Shown here piece by piece: positions 34,401-39,776 of a stretch of DNA of 39,776 nt. The stretch is from assembly GCA_902772965.1 (NCBI GenBank), contig CACYCT010000003.1, positions 1-39,776 on the forward strand, given 5' to 3'. Within the stretch, counting starts at the first letter, position 1. Each line of letters begins with the position of its first letter. The notes under the pieces were generated by a model, which did not search any database, was not told the DNA's origin, and saw nothing but the letters and a program-made list of their open reading frames with translations. The position numbers were made by a program, and so were the translations under genes. The stretch comes from an uncultured Bacteroidales bacterium. Lineage in GTDB: Bacteria > Bacteroidota > Bacteroidia > Bacteroidales > Muribaculaceae.

Positions 34401-34540
34401 GACGTATCTACGCCACGGTCAACAATGTGTTCTGCATTACCAAATACAAAGGTATCGACCCCGAAATCGCAGACGGTAACGATAACAACCTCTATCCCCG
34501 TCCTATCTCATTCCAACTCGGTTTGAACCTGAATTTCTAA
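31436..34540 (+). CDS. susC: SusC-family TonB-dependent transporter (starch-type locus)
   Basis: Outer-membrane TonB-dependent barrel of 1034 residues, importing oligosaccharides held by its SusD partner. A signal peptide ends near GAFAQ. A carboxypeptidase-regulatory-like domain follows (ITVQGLVKDATGEGLIGASV, FDGNFTL), then the TonB-box region LNEVVVIGYGTVRKSDLTGS, the plug (RIRGGSSLTASNDPLIVVDG, ATAIYGSRGSNGVIIITTKK) and the barrel, ending FQLGLNLNF. An ATG at 31431 is followed by a stop after one codon, so 31436 is the start. It opens an operon susC-susD-susE-SusE/F-like that is divergent from a LacI-family gene. The starch assignment rests on the SusE/F-type neighbours and the CBM26 protein, not on the barrel itself. 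Confidence 0.94.
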   Translation: MKKQVNFRIPARILTLVMGLFLSLGAFAQITVQGLVKDATGEGLIGASVRVVGTSTGTVTDFDGNFTLTNVAPGAKLLITSIGYQDQEVVATENMVITMEENTTTLNEVVVIGYGTVRKSDLTGSVSALRPDSKNKGVQVSAQDMLTGKVAGLNVTAGDGNPGGGAQIRIRGGSSLTASNDPLIVVDGVALDNDGVAGLNNLLSSINPNDIESFNVLKDASATAIYGSRGSNGVIIITTKKGRGGSKIPQVSYSGNVTISRHKKTVDVMNAAEYRDFIASIYGTESEPYSYLGTADTDWQSLLLRTAVSHDHNVAIGGQLGFLPYRVSVGYTDQKGIIIGNRYQRGTLALTLSPSLLDNHLNIVLKGSGMWTQRKDPNDGIGTAVWFDPTQDPYSFTSEYHKNMIAGTNTLQNFGGYFEWPTLGGSLNDSSWPYTKFPNATSNPLANINNANNRKWTRQFTGSADIEYKIHGFEDLRLHTTLSLDYTKGYTRTEVNPTAPGALYYGSYGGENVTRRNMQLSAYAQYYKDFNDDHHFDIMAGYEWSHYHKWGYYDYWGIYPETNNAVELRGTKTSHTETRYDNEHFIVSFFGRMNYTFKNRYMLTFTLRDDGSSRFAKHWALFPALALAWKVKEESFLKDVNALSDLKLRLGWGKTGQQDGIGDYNWIPRYSRNTGTGSFYPLTGDELTADGKPALSGDGHLYRPDDYRQELKWETTTTYNVGIDWGVLAQRLTGSIDVYYRKTTDLINKAPTAAFAGYINRAVQNIGSLENKGIELMFDWKAIQNSNFLWNLTYNFTYNKNKITDLTGVSNSGAPIPTGFKRGQDNFVQAHQVGYPASSYYVFQQIYDANGKPIENLVVDRNGDGVISEQDKYLYKSPAPPVIMGLGSRMEWKNWDLGFNMHANIGNYVYNNVVAGGVNHSTNAIWAQSGYLANRPKATLAYGWKTDVIYQMLSDHWVQNASFLKMDNITLGYSFSELFKTGSYRGIGGRIYATVNNVFCITKYKGIDPEIADGNDNNLYPRPISFQLGLNLNF

Positions 34541-34564
34541 AACAATCAAATTCTGAGATAAATC

Positions 34565-36256
34565 ATGAAACACCTTATTAAATATACTATCTCGGCTGCG
34601 GCTGCGTTGTTGCTCTCAACCGGCCTGAGTTCCTGTGTGGGCGACCTCGACGTTACCCCGCGCGACCCCAACATCAGCCTTGAATACGACGCCGAAGGCT
34701 TGTTCAACAAGTGCTATTCCGTGTTCGGCCTCGAAGGAAACGGTGGCGGCGGATCGATGGACATCGACGCCAGCGACGCCGGCTTCACCGGTCTGGTGCG
34801 CCAAATGTGGAACTCCAACGAACTCTGCACCGACGAAGCAATCTGCGGATGGGGCGACGACGGTATCTCCTCGTTCGTGTACAACACCTACGACCAGAAC
34901 CACAACATGCTCGCCATGTACTACAACCGACTCACACTCGGAATCAACTTCTGCAACCAATACATCAACCAACAGGCCGACTACAACAAGACGATGACCG
35001 CCGAGATCCGCCTGCTGCGTTCCATCATGTACTACCTGCTCACCGACGCTTTCGGAAATCCGCCTTTCGCCACCGAACTGGTTACACCCAAACAGCGTAA
35101 CCGCGCCGAGATGATGAAATGGATTGAGGACGAAGTGAACGACCTGCTCTCCGACCTGCGTGAGCCTAAGGCCAAGAAGTCGTCTGACATCGCATACGGC
35201 CGTGTTGACAAAGCCGCCGCTTACATGCTTCTGATGCGAATCTACCTCAACTCGGAAGTCTACACCGGTACCGCCCGCTACGACGAAGCCGCACAAATGG
35301 CACGCAAAGTGATCAACGAGACCGACTACCGCCTCAACATGAACCCCAGCGTGAAGCAAGTGCCCAAAAAAGACGCCAACGGACAACCCTTGAAAGACGA
35401 GGACGGCAACGTGATTACCGAGACTTGGACCTACTCGGCCTACCAAATGCTCTTCATGGGCGACAACGGAGAGACCGAAGCCGCCTACGAGGCCATCTTC
35501 CCCATCCTCGCCGACGGACAGAAGACCCAACAGTGGGGCTGCTCACAGTTCCTGATGGCTTCGACCTACGCCGACGGAATGTTCGCCAGCAAATACGACC
35601 ACACCTCCACCAACGGCACCGCCGAGGCTTGGTCGGGTAACCGCGCGCGCTATGACCTGGCACACAAGTTCTTCCCCCAAGACAACGCCCCGTCCGGACA
35701 GGCCTACGACGTGGCCGTCGCCGCTAAAGACGACCGCGCACTGCTCTGCACCGAAGACCACACCATGCACGCCACTAATCCGTCGGAGTTCAAGAGCGGT
35801 TACGGCGTGGCCAAGTTCAACAACTTCCGCACCGACGGCTCGGCAAGCAGCCACAGCACCTTCGCCGACACCGACTTCTTCTTCTTCCGCCTCGCCGAAT
35901 GCTACCTCACCCTCGCCGAGTGTGACGCACGCCTCCACGGCGGAACAACAACCACCGAGGGCACCAACGCCATCAACACCCTTCACCGCCGCGCCAACGC
36001 AACCGAGCGAACCTCTGGCGGATACACCCTGCGCGACATCCTTGACGAATGGAGCAAAGAGTTCTACTTTGAGGGACGCCGGCGCGTTGACCTGATTCGC
36101 TACGGATACTTCGGCGGCGACAACGACTATATGTGGGAATGGAAAGGTGGAGCCCTGGAAGGACGCCAGTTCGGAGCCTACCGCAACATCTTCCCCCTGC
36201 CCTCCGATGACCTTACTGCCAACAAGAACCTCAAGCAAAACGATGGTTACAAATAA
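34565..36256 (+). CDS. susD: SusD-family glycan-binding lipoprotein
   Basis: Surface lipoprotein of 563 residues that pairs with the upstream SusC. The lipobox LSSC puts the lipid anchor near residue 24. Family blocks are AEIRLLRSIMYYLLTDAFGNPP, YGRVDKAAAYMLLMRIYLN and, near the C-terminus, LDEWSKEFYFEGRRRVDLIRYGYF, the characteristic SusD ending. The central part has the TPR-like helices and an inserted, more variable segment (about 265-310, with KKDANGQPLKDEDGN). It begins 24 bp after susC. Binding of alpha-glucan is inferred from the locus; aromatic binding residues cannot be assigned without a structure. Confidence 0.94.
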   Translation: MKHLIKYTISAAAALLLSTGLSSCVGDLDVTPRDPNISLEYDAEGLFNKCYSVFGLEGNGGGGSMDIDASDAGFTGLVRQMWNSNELCTDEAICGWGDDGISSFVYNTYDQNHNMLAMYYNRLTLGINFCNQYINQQADYNKTMTAEIRLLRSIMYYLLTDAFGNPPFATELVTPKQRNRAEMMKWIEDEVNDLLSDLREPKAKKSSDIAYGRVDKAAAYMLLMRIYLNSEVYTGTARYDEAAQMARKVINETDYRLNMNPSVKQVPKKDANGQPLKDEDGNVITETWTYSAYQMLFMGDNGETEAAYEAIFPILADGQKTQQWGCSQFLMASTYADGMFASKYDHTSTNGTAEAWSGNRARYDLAHKFFPQDNAPSGQAYDVAVAAKDDRALLCTEDHTMHATNPSEFKSGYGVAKFNNFRTDGSASSHSTFADTDFFFFRLAECYLTLAECDARLHGGTTTTEGTNAINTLHRRANATERTSGGYTLRDILDEWSKEFYFEGRRRVDLIRYGYFGGDNDYMWEWKGGALEGRQFGAYRNIFPLPSDDLTANKNLKQNDGYK

Positions 36257-36295
36257 TCGGCAAGCCAATAATCCTATAAAAGACACAAACAGAAT

Positions 36296-37450
36296 ATGAA
36301 CAGAATATTTCAAACAGCTCTGTTGCTCGTGGTAGGCGTGCTTGCGTTCACGTCGTGCAGCGACGACAACGGCTCTAACCCCACGCTTAAGAAGCCGACC
36401 ACTTTCGTGCTTAACCAGCCCGCCGTGGCAGGCGAGGTTATCGACCTGTCCGAGTCAGAGTCGATAAAACTCACCTTCACGCAACCCGACTACGGATTCC
36501 CCGCTTCGGTACGCTACTACGTCCAGCTGGCCGACAACGAGGCCATGAACGACCTGATCGAGGTGAAGCAAATCTACACCAACACCGAAATAGATCTTTC
36601 CACCACCACCATCGCCAACCTCCTGACCGAGTACTACGTCGTGGAGAAAGAGCAGACCGAGGCCGATTTCCCGAAAGATATGCCCCTGTACGTCCGCGTC
36701 CGCGCCATTATGGTGACCGCCAACGGAAACGAACTGGAGAACACCCAGATTCTCTCCAACGTGGTCAAGTTCGACAAGATTCACCTCGACTATCTCCTGC
36801 CGCCGGTGGAACTGCCCACGCAACTGTTCGCCATCGGTTCCTACTGCGAGAACAGTTGGGACGGTGCCGTGAAGTTCGCTCAGACACACAGCAACCCGCA
36901 AATCCTGTGGCACATGCTCTGGATTGACGAGAAAGGTATCAAACTGAACGACGAGCAGGCCCAAACCGACAACGTGATCACCTACGACAAAATCACCGTC
37001 GCCGGCGACAAAGCCGACGAAATCGTGAACAACGACGGTTGGATTGCATCGAACAATCCCGGATGGTATCTTGTGATTGTCAACAGTGCTGTTGAGGGAC
37101 GCGACCTCCTCTATACCATCGAGTTCAATGAACCCAACGTGTACCTGATGGGTTCATGCACCCCTGGCGGATGGACCGAACTGCAAGAGGACATGGTCTT
37201 CGAAGTCCCCTCCACTGCCGACGGCAACTTCGTCTCGCCCGCATTCATCGGCGCTCCCACCGACGACGGCGGTCTGCGCGCATACGTCAAACTGGCTGCC
37301 GGCATCGAATGGTGGAAGTCGGAGTTCATGCTCTTCAACGGTAAAATCGAATACCGTGGCGCCGGAGGCGACCAGGCACGCATCACCGAAGTCAGCGCCG
37401 GACAGAAACTCTACCTGAACTTCAGCAAAGACACCGGCGAAATCAAGTAA
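36296..37450 (+). CDS. susE: SusE-family outer-membrane starch-binding lipoprotein
   Basis: Surface lipoprotein of 384 residues with lipobox FTSC near residue 20. The N-terminal region (about 30-155) is an Ig-like SusE domain: PTTFVLNQPA, IKLTFTQPDYGFPASVRYYVQ and LYVRVRAIM. The C-terminal half has two glycan-binding-module-like units, LFAIGSYCENSWDGAVKFAQ and VYLMGSCTPGGWTELQEDMVF, the latter with the aromatic and Trp-rich pattern of the SusE/SusF starch-binding modules. It lies third in the operon and is followed by a second protein of this type after a GC-rich hairpin. The likely role is to hold starch at the surface next to SusCD. Confidence 0.88.
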   Translation: MNRIFQTALLLVVGVLAFTSCSDDNGSNPTLKKPTTFVLNQPAVAGEVIDLSESESIKLTFTQPDYGFPASVRYYVQLADNEAMNDLIEVKQIYTNTEIDLSTTTIANLLTEYYVVEKEQTEADFPKDMPLYVRVRAIMVTANGNELENTQILSNVVKFDKIHLDYLLPPVELPTQLFAIGSYCENSWDGAVKFAQTHSNPQILWHMLWIDEKGIKLNDEQAQTDNVITYDKITVAGDKADEIVNNDGWIASNNPGWYLVIVNSAVEGRDLLYTIEFNEPNVYLMGSCTPGGWTELQEDMVFEVPSTADGNFVSPAFIGAPTDDGGLRAYVKLAAGIEWWKSEFMLFNGKIEYRGAGGDQARITEVSAGQKLYLNFSKDTGEIK

Positions 37451-37468
37451 ATCAAACATGTCACACCT

Positions 37469-37501
37469 CCTCCGGCCGTCACGCACACCGGCGGCCGGAG
37501 G
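37469..37501 (+). other. GC-rich stem-loop inside the sus operon
   Basis: CCTCCGGCCG (37469-37478) and CGGCCGGAGG (37492-37501) form a perfect 10-bp stem with a 13-nt loop between susE and the next gene. It is followed by A-rich, not T-rich, sequence, so it should not terminate; it may stabilise the upstream mRNA or mark a processing site, giving different amounts of the two products. Confidence 0.7.
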
Positions 37502-37519
37502 AAAAAATCAAGCAAAACA

Positions 37520-38617
37520 ATGAAAAAGACCTTAATATATTCGTCGCTTCTGTTGGCCGGTGTGGCACTGACGGGCTGTAACGAGGACTTCAAGGACTGG
37601 GTCAACCCCCAAACCATTCCTCAACCCGACGCCATCACCATCAACTTCACCGCCACCGCGGCCGACCCCCTGAATATGGTCACAACCACAGCCGATTCCG
37701 TGACCCTGTTCAAACCCACCATCACCATTAACCGCGATTCCGTGGAAACCTACTACGACGTGATTATCTACAACGCTGACCTGAACGACTCCGTAGCCGT
37801 CAAGACCGACGCCAACGGACGTGCCCGCACCGCCGAGGTGCAGGGTGCTTTCCTTGCCCTGTACGGCCCCGAGGAAGTCGCACGCACCGCCAAGGCCAAC
37901 GCCGTGTCGCACTCGCTCGTGGAGGGAACCCTTCTCTCGCGCCGTGTTGAAGGACTGTCCATCACCTGCACGCCCAAGTACCAGGAACTTCCCCCCGTGT
38001 GGTTTATGCTCGGCAACTGCCTCGGACGCGGAACTTGGACCAACAACCGCCTCGTGGTTTACACCAACCTTGTGGCCATGCAAGCCAACCCCTACAACTA
38101 CGACGAACTGATCTACACCGGCTACTTCTGCGACAACGCCGAGTTCCGTGTGGTGCCCGAACCCGGTAACCGTAACCGTTACATCGGCCAAGACGCCGGC
38201 GGTGACATCAAATACCAAGCCGAAGCCCCCGAAGGTCAGGCACTGGGTAACATTAAAATCGAAACCGGAGGATACTACCAGATTACCGTCAACGTGAACA
38301 CCTACGCCCTGACCATCTCTCCGCTCAAAACAAACGGCGTGACCTGGGATGCCATCAACATCGCAGGCGAGGCAACCGCCACATTGCGCAAAGTCACAAC
38401 CCACCCCACCGGTGAAAACCATGACTGGGAAGGCGACCTCACGCTTGAGAACGACGCCAAAGTGCGCTTTGAGGCTTCTGCCGAGGCATACTGGGGCGGA
38501 ACCGCTTTCCCCGCGGGAAAAGCCTCACTCAAAGGCTCCGACATCCTCGTCAAGGCCGGCAAGTATAAAGTGGTGTACAACGACCTGAGCAACACCTACC
38601 GCTTTATCGAACAATAA
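37520..38617 (+). CDS. SusE/SusF-like outer-membrane lipoprotein
   Basis: Surface lipoprotein of 365 residues with lipobox LTGC near residue 19. The N-terminal region (NEDFKDWVNPQTIPQPDAI, then an Ig-like domain to about 150) resembles the DUF5115/SusF-type start. Two module-like units follow: VWFMLGNCLGRGTWTNNRLV (about 155-250) and INIAGEATATLRKV through WEGDLTLENDAKVRFEASA (about 275-365). Both have the strand-loop pattern with Trp and Lys/Asn of SusE/SusF binding modules. At 365 residues it is shorter than Bacteroides thetaiotaomicron SusF, which has three modules, so the name SusF is not assigned. It is the last gene of the operon. Confidence 0.83.
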   Translation: MKKTLIYSSLLLAGVALTGCNEDFKDWVNPQTIPQPDAITINFTATAADPLNMVTTTADSVTLFKPTITINRDSVETYYDVIIYNADLNDSVAVKTDANGRARTAEVQGAFLALYGPEEVARTAKANAVSHSLVEGTLLSRRVEGLSITCTPKYQELPPVWFMLGNCLGRGTWTNNRLVVYTNLVAMQANPYNYDELIYTGYFCDNAEFRVVPEPGNRNRYIGQDAGGDIKYQAEAPEGQALGNIKIETGGYYQITVNVNTYALTISPLKTNGVTWDAINIAGEATATLRKVTTHPTGENHDWEGDLTLENDAKVRFEASAEAYWGGTAFPAGKASLKGSDILVKAGKYKVVYNDLSNTYRFIEQ

Positions 38618-38661
38618 AACCGCGAAAAGATAAATCCCGTTTATTTTGGGATAGAACACTG

Positions 38662-38706
38662 ATATGTAGCGCGTTGTCTGTCAACAGGCAGCGCGCTGCT
38701 ATTTGT
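38662..38706 (+). terminator. Terminator of the susCDEF-type operon
   Basis: AGCGCG (38668-38673) pairs with CGCGCT (38692-38697), and the inner GTCTG/CAGGC can extend the helix with a wobble pair. A T-rich tail follows (ctatttgttt). A smaller ATCCC/GGGAT hairpin lies just before, within about 38635-38652. Confidence 0.55.
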
Positions 38707-38721
38707 TTGGGTAGGGGCACT

Positions 38722-38733
38722 GCAAACGTTTGC
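38722..38733. promoter_or_regulatory. Second LacI-family operator core
   Basis: GCAAACGTTTGC, identical to the 12-bp core of the palindrome at 31219-31230. The flanks here are not symmetric (ggcact on the left, gcacaa on the right). It ends 56 bp before the TATTTTTG element of the CBM26 gene, the same spacing as at susC. Confidence 0.82.
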
Positions 38734-38789
38734 GCACAAAAAATAAAAGTCGTAAATTGATTGTAATGCACCTTATATATAAATAAACT

Positions 38790-38797
38790 TATTTTTG
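38790..38797 (+). promoter_or_regulatory. -7 element of the CBM26-protein gene
   Basis: TATTTTTG matches TAnnTTTG. As at susC, no proper -33 TTTG is present at 17-21 bp upstream. The predicted start is near 38803, about 43 nt before the ATG at 38846. Confidence 0.6.
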
Positions 38798-38845
38798 CCA
38801 TCTAAAACCAAACTAACCCGAATAACTAATTAATCACCCGCGTTT

Positions 38846-39776
38846 ATGAAAAAAACAACTACATTGCTGAGCTTGTTGCTCATCGCGCTGATGAGCTTCT
38901 CCGCTCACGCCGAACTGTGGTTGATTGGCCAAATCAGCACAAAGGGTTGGGATCCCTCACAGGGAGACCAATTCACGGCTGTTGACGCAAACAATTACAC
39001 GCTCGACGTTGAGGTGAAAGAAGCAGGGAAAAAGTATTACTCCCTGACCACAAAGTTGGGTGCCAACAGCAACGATTGGAGTTCCATCCAAAGTTCACGC
39101 TTTGGAGGTTCGAATCTGGAAGTCGTGCTTGACACCGAGACCGTACTTCAAGCCGGATCCGGCGACGGATGTTTCACCAACTTCACCCAAGCCGGAACCT
39201 ACACCATCACCTTCAACACTTCCACCAAGAAGATCAAGGTGAGCCTGAAAGAGGTTGTTCCCCCCACCTATTTCAGCGGAACAGTTTATGTTTCCAAACA
39301 ATCTGTGGGTAACGCTTACGCATGGGACAGCAAAGGTGAATACCTCGGCGCATGGCCCGGCAAAGCCATTAACACACTCGAAACCGCCACAATCAACGAA
39401 ATCGAGTACTACAAAATCGCTTACAACCACACAGAGGCAACCGAACCGGGTCTGATCTTCAACAACGAAGGTGCTCAAACACCTGACATTACGCCCGAAG
39501 ACGGTATGCTCTACACCTACACCGGTGGAACAAGTTTCACCGTTCAAGACCCCGACACCATCTTCCCCGCAGCCCCCGACACCGTGAATGTTTACGTCCT
39601 CGGTGAGGTGAACGGCAACGCATGGGGCGCAGCCACCGGCGTTAAGATGACCGCCACCGAGTTCAACAAGAAGTACACCGCCGAAGTCACCACCGCAGGT
39701 GAGAACGAAGGCTACAGCTACTTCAGTTTCTCGACCGCCCTGGCCGAGGCCGACACTCTGTGGAACGACATCGCCG
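38846..39776 (+). CDS. Secreted multidomain starch-binding protein with CBM26 (partial, runs off right edge)
   Basis: The first 310 residues of an exported protein are visible. A signal peptide ends near FSAHA and lacks a lipobox. Residues about 24-132 form one beta module (LWLIGQISTKGWDPS, then YTITFNTSTKKIKVSL). Residues about 136-242 resemble starch-binding module CBM26: TVYVSKQSVGNAYAWDSKGE and YLGAWPGKA, with the typical AWPG. From about 246 a second module like the first begins (VNVYVLGEVNGNAWGA, YTAEVTTAGENEGYSYFSF). The rest is outside the window. It could be an alpha-amylase (SusG role) with N-terminal binding modules or a pure binding protein; no catalytic part is visible. It has its own promoter and carries the LacI-type operator core upstream. 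Confidence 0.82.
   Translation, partial: MKKTTTLLSLLLIALMSFSAHAELWLIGQISTKGWDPSQGDQFTAVDANNYTLDVEVKEAGKKYYSLTTKLGANSNDWSSIQSSRFGGSNLEVVLDTETVLQAGSGDGCFTNFTQAGTYTITFNTSTKKIKVSLKEVVPPTYFSGTVYVSKQSVGNAYAWDSKGEYLGAWPGKAINTLETATINEIEYYKIAYNHTEATEPGLIFNNEGAQTPDITPEDGMLYTYTGGTSFTVQDPDTIFPAAPDTVNVYVLGEVNGNAWGAATGVKMTATEFNKKYTAEVTTAGENEGYSYFSFSTALAEADTLWNDIA

Overview
The window reads as chromosome of a gut-type Bacteroidales bacterium, most like a Muribaculaceae-type lineage. This is inferred from two SusC/SusD outer-membrane uptake loci, SusE/SusF-type lipoproteins, Bacteroidota-style promoters (TTTG, about 17-20 bp, TAnnTTTG), G+C-rich coding sequence, C-terminal dockerin-like modules on secreted proteins, and the Bacteroidota block DUF3098-uppP-truB. 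No rRNA, CRISPR array, insertion sequence or phage module was seen.

Left part (1-14025). A class I fumarase, cut by the left edge, and an RluA-type pseudouridine synthase lie on the minus strand. Divergent from them is a four-gene uptake operon: SusC-like porin, SusD-like lipoprotein, HEFSH metallopeptidase lipoprotein (Peptidase_Mx1 type) and DUF4302-type lipoprotein. A strong 13-bp hairpin ends it. Two tandem paralogous secreted proteins follow. Each ends in a dockerin-like pair of EF-hand repeats, and the DNA encoding these tails is far more alike than the rest of the genes.

Middle (14162-31154). hydE-hydG-hydF form a tight operon for assembling the [FeFe]-hydrogenase H-cluster; no hydrogenase gene is visible. 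Convergent with it, 6 bp away, is an AT-richer ATPase fused to a DUF4143 (PD-(D/E)XK-like) domain, with a 65-bp dimeric tandem repeat just upstream of its promoter. Then come an MFS sugar-type transporter, tRNA-Leu(UAA), a third dockerin-tailed secreted protein, and a minus-strand housekeeping operon (DUF3098, uppP, truB, mtaB, a GT2 glycosyltransferase). After these are tsaE-birA, a PafA-type alkaline phosphatase, and a LacI-family regulator that appears to be co-transcribed with the phosphatase.

Right part (31213-39776). A starch-type Sus locus: susC, susD, susE, a SusE/SusF-like lipoprotein, and, after a terminator, a secreted CBM26-bearing protein cut by the right edge. The LacI gene is divergent from susC. 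A perfect 24-bp palindrome with core GCAAACGTTTGC lies between them and overlaps the lacI -33 element. The same 12-bp core recurs before the CBM26 gene. In both places exactly 56 bp separate the core from the TAnnTTTG element. This suggests one LacI-family protein that represses itself and activates both promoters from a fixed position, and it is the most interesting signal in the window.
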